From Methylocaldum sp. 14B (lineage in GTDB: Bacteria > Pseudomonadota > Gammaproteobacteria > Methylococcales > Methylococcaceae): DNA of 64,000 nt. The position numbers and the translations under genes are program-made. Numbering within the stretch: position 1 is the stretch's first letter; each line of letters begins with the position of its first letter. The notes below the pieces were generated by a model. It made no database searches, was not told the origin of the DNA, and saw nothing but the letters and a program-made list of their open reading frames with translations. Positions 52,326 to 59,391 of this stretch are shown piece by piece. The stretch is from positions 161,283-225,282 of the forward strand of contig NZ_MSCV01000003.1 of NCBI RefSeq assembly GCF_002005105.1, read 5' to 3'.

Positions 52326-52559
52326 TCAAAGATCCACGGGATCCGGGGGAAAGTCTTCGATTTCCGGAAATTCCTCGTCCAGCGGCTCCCACGTGGCGAG
52401 GAGCGCCAGCAACGAGCGACGCTGGACAGGTTCGACAATCAGTCGATCCCCTTCCTTGCGGATGATGGCTTCATTACCCGGAAGCTCGAATTCGCGGGGA
52501 ATCCGCAGCGCTTGATTGCGACCGTTCTTGAACAAACGGACATGGCGTTCAATATACAT
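52326..52559 (-). CDS. vapB: VapB-type AbrB-fold antitoxin
   Basis: 77 residues from ATG 52559; AGGAGG lies 6 nt upstream, which decides this start over a longer frame to 52598. The swapped-hairpin AbrB motif VRLFKNGRNQALRIPREFEL is at residues 6-25, and the acidic tail (EFPEIEDFPPDPVDL) would block VapC. Forms a two-gene operon with vapC. Confidence 0.92.
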   Translation of the reverse strand: MYIERHVRLFKNGRNQALRIPREFELPGNEAIIRKEGDRLIVEPVQRRSLLALLATWEPLDEEFPEIEDFPPDPVDL

Positions 52560-52583
52560 GACAGCCCTCCTATCGGATAATTG

Positions 52584-52602
52584 GCCTATGCTAGGCATAG
52601 GC
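52584..52602. promoter_or_regulatory. Probable VapB(C) operator
   Basis: A perfect 8-bp inverted repeat GCCTATGC-TAG-GCATAGGC lies 25 bp upstream of the vapB start codon, where VapBC complexes usually bind to repress their own promoter. Confidence 0.65.
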
Positions 52603-52970
52603 TAGCAAATTGATCCTAAGGGGGCAACTCTCACGGACAGGATTGGATGGGTTTTGTCCATTGATGAATTTTTGTGCCGTCCAGCTTCAGTGGTCAACAT
52701 GAAGTACATACCTATCACCTGGACAGGATGATAACGTTGCTCATCAGGTCATGAGCGCTCGCATGCCCTCTTTAGAACTGAAGATTTGCAATTTTTTGAG
52801 AATGCTGATTCTATCGACAGCGTAGAACTATGGACCAGAAGCTGACTAATCAGTGATTCTTCTTGCGCGAACATTAAAGCGCCTAACTCGGGCTGTTACA
52901 GTTCGTGCTGAATATCTTTGACCTTCCCGATAAAGTCGGGCAACGCCTTCTTAACAGTGTTCCAGAACAT
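52603..52970. other. Gene-free stretch upstream of vapBC
   Basis: About 370 bp with no convincing gene. A 24-codon minus-strand frame ending near 52901 (MFWNTVKKALPDFIGKVKDI) may be the tail of a lost gene but I cannot place it. Confidence 0.35.
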
Positions 52971-53055
52971 GTAGGGCGCAATAGGGTACTCCCGTATTGC
53001 GCCGCATAAATAAGCTTCCCATACGGCGCAATACGCTGAAACTATTGCGCCCTAC
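52971..53055. repeat. Nested palindromic REP-like element (GCGCAATA type)
   Basis: Outer perfect 14-bp inverted repeat GTAGGGCGCAATAG (52971-52984) and its complement (53042-53055), enclosing an inner perfect 12-bp repeat CGTATTGCGCCG (52993-53004) and CGGCGCAATACG (53024-53035). This nested cruciform design is typical of extragenic REP-like elements. It abuts the IS21 remnant. Confidence 0.75.
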
Positions 53056-53060
53056 GCGGG

Positions 53061-53387
53061 CTCATCAGCCGGCGCTACGAGCGGGGAGCGGGGAGCGGGG
53101 AGCGGGGAGCGGGGAGCGGGGAGCGGGGACCGATGATCCTGACCAGCAACCAGAGCTTCGGCGCCTGGGGCGAGGTGTTCGGCGACCGGGTGATCGCTAC
53201 GGCGATCCTCGACCGGCTATTGCATCATGCGGTGACACTCAATATCCGCGGCAATTCGTATCGCTAAAAAGAGAAGTTGAAGGCCGGTCTCGTCCGCCCG
53301 GAAGAGACCAATGCGTGAACCGGGTGGGGAAATTTCAATTCCCGCACCTGGGGAAAATTGGGCTCCCCTTGATACCGGTGGTGACAC
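53061..53387 (+). mobile_element. IS21-family remnant: 3' end of istB and right terminus
   Basis: Reading frame from 53061 gives LISRRYERG, then a repeat expansion, then [18 protein letters not shown] and [17 protein letters not shown], the C-terminal part of the IstB ATPase. An in-frame TAA at 53265 cuts off KEKLKAGLVRPEE, which normally continues. After it, 53323-53370 holds repeated GGGGAAATT-type motifs (GTGGGGAAATTTCAATTCCC, CTGGGGAAAATTGGGCTCCC), as in the multiple terminal repeats of IS21. istA and most of istB are lost. Confidence 0.85.
53079..53127 (+). repeat. Heptanucleotide tandem repeat (GAGCGGG x7) inside istB
   Basis: Seven perfect copies of GAGCGGG. IstB normally has a single YERG at this place. 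The six extra copies add 42 bp, i.e. 14 codons (repeating E-R-G-A-G-S-G), so the frame is preserved. Slippage at a GC-rich heptamer is the likely origin. Confidence 0.9.
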
Positions 53388-53576
53388 CCCGGCTATATCT
53401 GATGTTTCAGACTCGGGGCGGGCGCCATGAGATAGGCTCTGCCGTCGATCAGCTCGTAGCGAACATCCTCCGGCGAGACAGATACTCGGCGTAGGTATGA
53501 TGTTCGGAATCGCGAAGTGCAAGTCCTATGGGCGGCCTCCTTCGTTGAGAACATTCAAAATCTCAGGCTGATATTA
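53387..53576 (-). pseudogene. 5' fragment of a second Uma2-family gene (duplication copy 2)
   Basis: Homologous to 51637-51828, same orientation. The start codon is changed to ATA, there is at least one frameshift after EYLSRR, and the gene is cut at 53387, exactly where the IS21 right end stops. So the IS probably inserted into this Uma2 copy and the rest was lost. Confidence 0.75.
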
Positions 53577-53880
53577 ACCCATCTTGGGGAATAGTTGCGG
53601 GCCACCCCTATTCCGATACAAGTAGTGATCATCCATCGCGAGTTCTTTTACCCAGAACCGACCGATGGCGCTGCCAAGAAGTGGCCTCACTAGAATGGGA
53701 GAGAAAATCGATCACAAAGTTCGATTGGACAGGATGCATTCCATAGCCTCCTGGCTGGCTTTCCGATGTCGATTCTACAGCGAAGGTCGGACTCGGTTTC
53801 ACCATTTTCAGCGGCGGGCAAAAAACAATAGGAGACACCGTTCTCTTGGGGCTTGATGGATACAACAAAAAACTACCTAT
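53577..53880. other. Gene-free stretch downstream of pilA terminator
   Basis: About 300 bp. Open frames on both strands lack ribosome sites and recognisable motifs. No element assigned. Confidence 0.4.
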
Positions 53881-53917
53881 GGAAAAACCGCCCATCAGTT
53901 GACCTGCGGGCGGTTTT
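53879..53917 (-). terminator. Intrinsic terminator after pilA
   Basis: Perfect 10-bp stem AAAACCGCCC (53884-53893) / GGGCGGTTTT (53908-53917), with a T run at the end on the minus strand, 67 bp past the pilA stop. It is symmetrical enough to work in both directions. Confidence 0.8.
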
Positions 53918-53926
53918 CAGTATGTT

Positions 53927-53948
53927 GTGGGCATGGGCGCATGCCCAC
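53927..53948. repeat. Small palindrome GTGGGCATG / CATGCCCAC
   Basis: A 9-bp perfect stem with a 4-nt loop between the pilA stop and its terminator. Sequence of this type is common in extragenic REP-like units. Confidence 0.5.
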
Positions 53949-53983
53949 GCTACCTGACTCAAATCAAAGCCATAGCGCCAATG

Positions 53984-54496
53984 CTACTTACAGGACCCAG
54001 GCAAAAACTTCTTAATTTCGTTATCCACTGCCTCGCATTTCCAAGCGGCTATCTGTTTGCCTTGGTCTGAATTTGCCGCACTCACGTTAATCGCGTTTGC
54101 CATAGCCGTATCCGAATACGGGGTTAGCTTAATCGACTTACCATCAATATTTGCATCATTAAATCCTTGCGCCTTCACCGTGACAACACCATTCGCGTTC
54201 GTCGTAATCGACTTGACATACTTCGAAGGACCGGCGCCGGCTTCATCAGTGTTAGCCTCACAGCCCCAGCTGTTTGCCACCCCCAAACTAGACCCCGCCA
54301 TTGACTGAACTACTTCACTTATCGTGGTGCGACACTGCGATGCAGCCAATACCACTTCGGACATTTTGGCTTTCTTCGTATAGTCCTGATAAGCAGGTAA
54401 CGCCACTGCCGCCAAAATACCGATGATTGCCACGACAATCATCAATTCGATCAAAGTAAAACCACCTTGCTGTCTCAGATTGATATTCGTATTCAT
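53984..54496 (-). CDS. Type IV pilin, PilA-like
   Basis: 170 residues from ATG 54496, with GGAG 8 nt upstream. Type III leader [12 protein letters not shown] is cut by PilD before [20 protein letters not shown], the hydrophobic helix with the conserved Glu5. Two cysteine pairs are visible (about C66/C89 and two near the end, [19 protein letters not shown]), forming the D-region loop. No other pilus gene is here, but it has its own promoter and terminator, so it is probably expressed. Could be a minor pilin or DNA-uptake pilin. Confidence 0.9.
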   Translation of the reverse strand: MNTNINLRQQGGFTLIELMIVVAIIGILAAVALPAYQDYTKKAKMSEVVLAASQCRTTISEVVQSMAGSSLGVANSWGCEANTDEAGAGPSKYVKSITTNANGVVTVKAQGFNDANIDGKSIKLTPYSDTAMANAINVSAANSDQGKQIAAWKCEAVDNEIKKFLPGSCK

Positions 54497-54560
54497 CTCG
54501 AGCTCCATTACGTTAAAGGATGGGTTGGACAAGAAGCTTTATTGCTCTCGGCCAACACAG

Positions 54561-54576
54561 TGCACAGCCCATGCCA
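54561..54576 (-). promoter_or_regulatory. Sigma-54-like promoter of the pilin gene
   Basis: The minus strand reads TGGCATGGGCTGTGCA: GG and GC are exactly 12 apart and 14 of 16 positions agree with TGGCACG-N4-TTGCW. The start point would be near 54550, about 54 nt before the ATG. pilA genes are commonly sigma-54/PilR controlled. Confidence 0.65.
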
Positions 54577-54862
54577 GCCTCCCCTAATGCCGCTCGAATG
54601 CGGTATTTCCGATTTACAAAGTGGAAATAGAGTCCTTGAATATGTATATCCAAAGTCCAAAAGTGACGAATAACGTCACTCGAAGATTGCCGTTTCTGTC
54701 GGAGGAGCTTTTCGAACGGTCTCAATATCTCTGAAGATTGACTCGGCAAGCACTCCACACCCATCCGGCTTGGACTGAAAGATCGTTCGGTACGGAGGGA
54801 GTTGATAGATAGGCAAAGAGTGAGCAGTTGAAAAGCTCAGTAGATGAGGGACGGAGCAGAAC
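54577..54862. other. Upstream region of the pilin gene
   Basis: About 290 bp with no gene seen. A PilR enhancer site would be expected within it, but I cannot identify one. Confidence 0.35.
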
Positions 54863-54955
54863 CTACTCCCTCACCGGCCTCTTATCCAGCTTCCGCTGCA
54901 AAGTCCTGCGATGCATCCCCAGCGCCCGCGCTGCGGCGGAGATGTTGCCGCCGAG
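54863..54955 (-). pseudogene. 3' remnant of a regA-like response regulator
   Basis: The minus strand encodes GGNISAAARALGMHRRTLQR then KLDKRPVRE and a stop, which is the Fis-type helix-turn-helix end of the RegA encoded at 57454-58014, with several silent differences. Homology stops at 54955 where the 172-bp repeat copy A begins. It is too diverged at DNA level to be an assembly artefact, so it is a decayed paralogue or an old partial duplication. Confidence 0.85.
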
Positions 54956-54960
54956 AAAGT

Positions 54961-55132
54961 GTCAGGCTTTCATTTTTTGCTTTCTACCAAACCGCCTTAT
55001 CCGAATGAGCGGAAATTGGCTGTGGCGCGCCATAGCCTACCCGCCCATTGCACCGCACGCCCCCTCAAGGCAATCATCGGGCTCACGGGGCTCGCCATAG
55101 ATCGCCCAAATCCATACGGCGCATTACGTTAA
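54961..55132. repeat. 172-bp direct repeat, copy A
   Basis: Begins GTCAGGCTTT and ends ACGGCGCATTACGTTAA. Copy B is at 55916-56086 in the same orientation with roughly 80-85% identity by eye; TGTGGCGCGCCATAGCCTAC and CCATACGGCGCATTACGTTA are identical. The pair encloses the DUF29 gene. No protein family was recognised in it. Confidence 0.8.
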
Positions 55133-55176
55133 GGAGGCTCTGATTAACTCTCCGTTCGGAAGGGGTGCGACCCCAG

Positions 55177-55299
55177 CGACCGTTTGCGATTGGGGAAATG
55201 ACTTGCGTCACGGTTTAAACCGAAAGACCCTCACCCAATCCAATGTTGTCGGCTTTCCTGCCCGACACCCTCCGGGCGAGTTCCAATCGCAAACGGTCG
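55177..55299. repeat. Element bounded by a 17-bp perfect inverted repeat
   Basis: CGACCGTTTGCGATTGG at 55177-55193 and its exact complement at 55283-55299 bound a 123-bp non-coding segment, the shape of a small MITE or a long-stem RNA. It lies in the upstream region of the DUF29 gene. Confidence 0.6.
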
Positions 55300-55442
55300 T
55301 CCCGGGAGCGCCGGCACGACTCTTCCACTCGCCCAAATTTGCTCCCGGCAAATTTATCCCAGAGGGAGAGGGCTTGTTCAGAGATTCCTTGAATTTGCTA
55401 ACATGCATTATGCGGCAACGCCTACAGCATGGAGATACCACA

Positions 55443-55883
55443 ATGAAGATCGCAAAAGATCTTTACGCCCGGGATTTTTACGCTTGGACGCAGCAAAGCG
55501 CTCGTCTTATCAGAGAAGGGCGTTTTGGCGAACTTGATTTAGAGCATCTTGCCGAGGAAATCGAAAGCATGGGAGCCAGTGAACGAAGAGAATTGATTAA
55601 TCGTTTAGGATTGTTGCTGGCTCACTTGCTTAAATGGCACTATCAGCCGCTTTATCGCGGCAAAAGCTGGGAACTAACCATTAAAGAACAGCGTCGGCGT
55701 TTAAAACGGTTGCTTACCGACAATCCGAGTCTTAAACCCTATGCCGAAACCGTCTTGAGCGACGCTTTTGGAGACGCCGTTTTAATGGCCGCCAAAGAAA
55801 CCGGACTTGACGAATCTTCTTTTCCGCAAAGTTGCCCCTACTCGCTGGAGCAGGCTCTAAGTTCTGAGTTCTTGCCAGAGTAG
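55443..55883 (+). CDS. DUF29 family protein
   Basis: 146 residues from ATG 55443 with GGAG 7 nt upstream. Typical DUF29 start LYARDFYAWTQQSARLIREG, then LDLEHLAEEIESMGASERRE and LLAHLLKWHYQPLYRGKSW. All-helical, function unknown; DUF29 genes are often multi-copy and mobile in cyanobacteria and methanotrophs. It lies between two direct repeats, consistent with recent gain. Confidence 0.9.
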   Translation: MKIAKDLYARDFYAWTQQSARLIREGRFGELDLEHLAEEIESMGASERRELINRLGLLLAHLLKWHYQPLYRGKSWELTIKEQRRRLKRLLTDNPSLKPYAETVLSDAFGDAVLMAAKETGLDESSFPQSCPYSLEQALSSEFLPE

Positions 55884-55915
55884 CAGAAATCATTCGCTCT
55901 GGCTTAGAAATAAGG

Positions 55916-56086
55916 GTCAGGCTTTTGTTTCTTGCTTTCTGCCAACCCGCCCCTTCCGAATGGGCGAAAAGAGGATGTGGCGCGCCATAGCCTACCCGCG
56001 CATTGCACTGCACGACCGCCTCATGGCAATCATCGGACTCACGGGTTCCGCTGTCGATGCCCAAATCCATACGGCGCATTACGTTA
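55916..56086. repeat. 172-bp direct repeat, copy B
   Basis: Second copy of 54961-55132, immediately downstream of the DUF29 gene. See copy A for the shared sequence. Confidence 0.8.
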
Positions 56087-56138
56087 ATGTCAGAACAGAG
56101 ACAACGACCACGGGCGCGGCCGGATCAGCAAATGCATC

Positions 56139-56528
56139 TTAAATCACGACCGGTTCGACCTCCGAGAGCCCTTGGGCGCGCTTGATCAACTTCTCATCGA
56201 AGGTGCCGAATCGTTCCGCCGACGCACTGCTCGTCAGGTGCAGCGCGTCGGCGAAGTCTAATCCTTGTTCGAATCAGGCGAGCGCATCGGCGACCTCGGT
56301 TTGATTTTCCAACGTAACATTCGGCAAGCCGGCGACGGCACGGAAAGATTTGGCGATCGCTTTCCGCTCCAATCCGTAACAGTATCGGAGCACCCACTCG
56401 GCTTCAAGTACGACGGTTTTCGGCAGGAAGATTGGCTCCGAGTCAAATACCGCGATGGCGCGTGCGGTCTGCCCCGGATCGTCGTTGACGAGGAGCCTGA
56501 CTATGTCATTAGTATCGACCGCAAGCAT
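56139..56528 (-). pseudogene. VapC-type PIN toxin with a nonsense mutation
   Basis: From ATG 56528 the frame reads MLAVDTNDIVRLLVNDDPGQ with the first acidic residue and E in EAEWVLRYCYG. At 56276-56274 a TGA interrupts ADALA-stop-FEQGLDFADALHL, where tryptophan (TGG) would be expected; the frame then continues without error to TAA at 56141. The lost part contains the DFADALHL and GTFDEKLIK acidic motifs, so the toxin is inactive unless the stop is read through. Confidence 0.8.
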
Positions 56529-56775
56529 GGCGTTCCAGCGTGCCTTGTGCAATGGCTTTTTCCATGTCTTCGAGGGTCTTCGCCGGACCTGCATACCCGG
56601 CGATGCCGATCACGTCTTGCAGGCGCGTAGGTTGGAAAGGCTTTGCCGGGCGCAAGAGGACGCCTTCCGGTCGGTCCTCGACGATAAGTTCCATTCCGGG
56701 TTGCCAGTGGTGCGACTCACACACCGACTTCGGCAGAATAATCTGGCCTTTCGACGACAGTTTGGTCGTTTCCAC
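56509..56775 (-). CDS. AbrB/MazE-type antitoxin
   Basis: 88 residues from GTG 56775 with GGAG 7 nt upstream. AbrB motif VETTKLSSKGQIILPKSVCE at the N-terminus; the C-terminal helix (TRLQDVIGIAGYAGPAKTLE) should bind the PIN toxin. Its end overlaps the toxin start by 20 nt. The frame is open further upstream but without family similarity. The antitoxin is intact while its toxin is broken. Confidence 0.82.
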   Translation of the reverse strand: METTKLSSKGQIILPKSVCESHHWQPGMELIVEDRPEGVLLRPAKPFQPTRLQDVIGIAGYAGPAKTLEDMEKAIAQGTLERHACGRY

Positions 56776-56891
56776 GAAGTTCTCCAGGCTAATAGTAAGA
56801 TTTGGTAAGACAACTATACCGACTCTCTTAATGGCGCGCATCGAGTAACGCCCCTTGTTGTTAAACTGAAGGCAAGAGGATTCAGCAGGCA

Positions 56892-57101
56892 ACCGTTGCA
56901 TTCGATACTCACAAATTCGTCTGAAAGCTCAAAGAAGCCGGCCTACCTGAAAGCCAAGCCGAAGCGATTGCAGACGCCTTCGAAGAGGCGCAAGGCTAAG
57001 CAGAACTTGCCATAAAACGCGACATGCCAGGGGTGGAACGGCGCATGATCGTCCAACTCGGCGGACTGGTCGTAGTGGCTACGTCGGAAGAGATTTTCTG
57101 A
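56892..57101 (+). pseudogene. DUF1640-like coiled-coil protein, decayed
   Basis: The frame reads TVAFDTHKFV-stop-KLKEAGLPESQAEAIADAFE and EAQG-stop-AELAIKRDMPGVERRM, ending GGLVVVATSEEIF. Apart from two in-frame stops (at 56922 and 56997 approximately) this is a DUF1640 protein (a CCDC90-like membrane-anchored coiled coil). No start codon or ribosome site is evident. Confidence 0.75.
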
Positions 57102-57178
57102 CGATTTGAGCATTTTCCGATGTGGTGTAGCGACCCAAGTTGCTGTAGGTCGGAAATTCTTTCCGCCACATCTGTTAC
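57102..57178. repeat. Inverted-repeat left arm of BIME copy 2
   Basis: GAGCATTTTCCGATGTGGTG followed by TAGCG near 57109-57132 mirrors CGCTACATCGAACCGAAAAA and CGCTC at about 57312-57336. The pair brackets the copy 2 palindromes, giving a 230-bp composite element. Confidence 0.55.
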
Positions 57179-57308
57179 GTCGGCAAAGGATTGCCGACCT
57201 GCGGCTTATTTCCGGTGTCAGGGGCGGTTTCCCGATCCACGCCGCTATCACCGATGAAAAACGATCTAGGCGACATCGATTCGTAGGTCGGCAATCCCTT
57301 GCCGACAA
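57179..57308. repeat. REP/BIME-like palindromic element, copy 2
   Basis: Same organisation as 46196-46313: a GTCGGCAA-type hairpin, GGGGCGGTTT, GCCGCTAT, GATGAAAAACG, and a reversed hairpin GTCGGCAATCCCTTGCCGAC. It stands between the DUF1640 relic and regA. Confidence 0.8.
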
Positions 57309-57453
57309 ATCCGCTACATCGAACCGAAAAACGCTCAAACAACTGGATAGCGGCCCCGAGAACAGGGCTGCAAAGCTTTAACAAAAATAGAAATCCCGGT
57401 TCAAGACCCCAGACACGGAAGCGTGGGAACGTTGAAAAACGCCGCCGATAACG
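57309..57453. other. Short gene-free stretch after regA
   Basis: Contains the right arm of the BIME composite (to 57336) and about 115 bp without a recognised feature. No clear terminator for regA was found. Confidence 0.4.
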
Positions 57454-58014
57454 TCACTCCCTCACCGGCCGCTTATCCAATTTCCGCTGCAATGTCCTGC
57501 GGTGCATGCCCAGCGCCCTGGCGGCGGCGGAAATGTTACCGCCGTGCTCGATCAAGACTTTTTGCAGGTGCTCCCATTCCAGGCGCCGAACGGAGAGCGG
57601 CTTTTCCTTGATTTCGACGGAGACGTCGCCTTGATCCTTATGGAGGGCCGCGACGATCTCGTCGGCATCGGCAGGCTTGGTGAGATATTGGATCGCGCCC
57701 AGTTTTATGGCTTCGACGGCCGTGGCGATGCTGGCGTACCCGGTTAAGACGACGATACGAGTGTTGGCGTCGAGATTGTGGAGCCGCTTGACCAAAATCA
57801 GCCCGGAATCGTGGCCGATCCGCAAATCGATCACAGCATACTCGGGCTCGATTTGTTCCGCCAGCGCGGTGCCGGTCTCAAGGTCTTGAGCGGCGTGCAC
57901 CTCGAATCCGCGCTTCTCGAGGGCTTGCTTCAAAACTCCGCAGAACGTAGGGTCGTCATCGACCAGTAACAGACTGGGACGAGGGGTATCGGATGAGGAT
58001 TTTGCATTGTTCAT
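57454..58014 (-). CDS. regA: Redox response regulator RegA/PrrA
   Basis: 186 residues from ATG 58014 (MNNAKSSSDTPRPSLLLVDD). Receiver domain about 14-130 with the DDD acidic pocket, phospho-acceptor D63 (VIDLRIGHDSG), T in VVLTGYAS and K in LTKPADADE. The C-terminal Fis-type helix-turn-helix is the invariant RegA one (NISAAARALGMHRRTLQRKL). RegA controls respiration, carbon fixation and other energy genes according to redox state. The start lies 5 bp after the regB stop. Confidence 0.94.
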   Translation of the reverse strand: MNNAKSSSDTPRPSLLLVDDDPTFCGVLKQALEKRGFEVHAAQDLETGTALAEQIEPEYAVIDLRIGHDSGLILVKRLHNLDANTRIVVLTGYASIATAVEAIKLGAIQYLTKPADADEIVAALHKDQGDVSVEIKEKPLSVRRLEWEHLQKVLIEHGGNISAAARALGMHRRTLQRKLDKRPVRE

Positions 58015-58019
58015 AGATC

Positions 58020-59354
58020 TTAATTCGGACGCAGCAATGGAAGTTCGATGCGCGTGCAAGTGCCGCCTTCGACACGAGGTAACATCTCTATTCGACCGCC
58101 CAAGCGCTCGATAGTGGCAAATGCCAAGAATAGCCCGACCCCCAACCCATGTTCTTTAGTCGTGATCGGCGCCTTTCCCAGACGCTGGGATAGCGTAGGG
58201 GCAATGCCAGGTCCCTGGTCGAGGATCTCCAAAGTCGCGCGCTCGAAGCTCCAGCGGGCGCGCAGCTTTATCCCACGCGGCGAAACATCGGCGGCATTGT
58301 TGAGAATATTAACTAAAGCGTGGGTAAGGGTATCCTCGGCCAAAATGCACGGCGGAGGCAAAGGCCCAACCTTTTCGTATTCCAACTCGGCGTTGAGACG
58401 CTGTTTCCGCCAGCTATCCACCGTTTCCTCCAGATAGTTCGTCAGCGGCATTACGTGGCCCGATTCGGCTCTGATTGCACCGGCCGACGCCGACATGACC
58501 GAAAGGGCCTTTTTGCAGCGGACCACCTGCTCCCGCAGGATTTTCATTTTTTCCAACAAATCGTCTTGCTTGGCGCCTTCACATTCGCTCTCTATTTCAT
58601 GAATCAGGATCGCCATGGTTCCCAGCGGGGTGCCCATCTCGTGCGCCGCACCGGCCGCCAGCGTCCCCAGCGCAACAACCCGCTCGTTCCGTAAAGCCTG
58701 CTCGCGAGCTTCAGCCAAGCGGCGTTCACGCTCTCTCAGTGTTTTCGCCATCTCTACGACGAAGTAAGCCACGAGAACGGCACTGAATACGAACCCGAAC
58801 CACATGCCGAACGCGTGCAGTTCAATGCTGTGGTCCTCCATCAGGGCCTGAACGGCGGGCGGGGCGTCGCCGTGCAAAGTTACGGCTTGAATGTCGGGAA
58901 GCGGCTGGTAAAAGCCGATGAGTATGGTGTAACACCCGGAAGTGAAGATCACCATATACCAGGTATAAAACTGGGGCAGCACGGTAGCCGCGATAATCAG
59001 CGGAAGCAGGAAAAACCAGGCCATGGGATTGGTGGCGCCCCCGGTGAAATAGAGAATCGCGGTAATCGCCAGGACGTCGAATGAAAGTTGCATGAACAAC
59101 TCCATTTCGGCGACCGGGCGGGGATTGCTGAGCCTCAACCACGTCCACCAGTTGAAGGCGCCTAGCGCCGTCATGATGGCTGTAAGAGGCACTTCGCTAA
59201 GCGGTATCTCCAATCCGTAGACACTGATCAGAACGATAAGCGCTTGCCCCGTAATCATGAGATTGCGCAAAACGAACAGCCAGCGAAGGTTTTGACGAGC
59301 GTCGGTTTCCGTGTCCGCCGGAGTGGGAATGTTCATGAGCGGGTTTGAGTTCAT
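58020..59354 (-). CDS. regB: Redox sensor histidine kinase RegB/PrrB
   Basis: 444 residues. Six membrane segments in the first 200 residues, with the ubiquinone-binding motif GGATNP at 105-110 between them. H-box AAGAAHEMGTPLGTM with phospho-His H238; a cysteine at 280 (REQVVRCKKAL) matches the redox-active cysteine of RegB. The ATPase domain has NILNNAADVSP and EILDQGPGIAP. All sensing features known from Rhodobacter are present. No good ribosome site was seen before ATG 59354. It is divergent from the two sRNA-like units. Confidence 0.94.
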   Translation of the reverse strand: MNSNPLMNIPTPADTETDARQNLRWLFVLRNLMITGQALIVLISVYGLEIPLSEVPLTAIMTALGAFNWWTWLRLSNPRPVAEMELFMQLSFDVLAITAILYFTGGATNPMAWFFLLPLIIAATVLPQFYTWYMVIFTSGCYTILIGFYQPLPDIQAVTLHGDAPPAVQALMEDHSIELHAFGMWFGFVFSAVLVAYFVVEMAKTLRERERRLAEAREQALRNERVVALGTLAAGAAHEMGTPLGTMAILIHEIESECEGAKQDDLLEKMKILREQVVRCKKALSVMSASAGAIRAESGHVMPLTNYLEETVDSWRKQRLNAELEYEKVGPLPPPCILAEDTLTHALVNILNNAADVSPRGIKLRARWSFERATLEILDQGPGIAPTLSQRLGKAPITTKEHGLGVGLFLAFATIERLGGRIEMLPRVEGGTCTRIELPLLRPN

Positions 59355-59391
59355 GGAGCGGATTGTAAATGGCCGACTTTGTTGGGCGAAT

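Noticed and set aside
53079..53127. Tandem repeat considered as a CRISPR array
   Set aside because: Seven-base units without spacers; it is a microsatellite within istB.
52997..53494. 165-codon plus-strand frame over the heptamer repeat
   Set aside because: It reads the IS21 relic in the wrong frame and the repeat keeps it open artificially.
56943..57338. 131-codon minus-strand frame
   Set aside because: Crosses the REP-like element and the antisense side of the DUF1640 relic; no motif.
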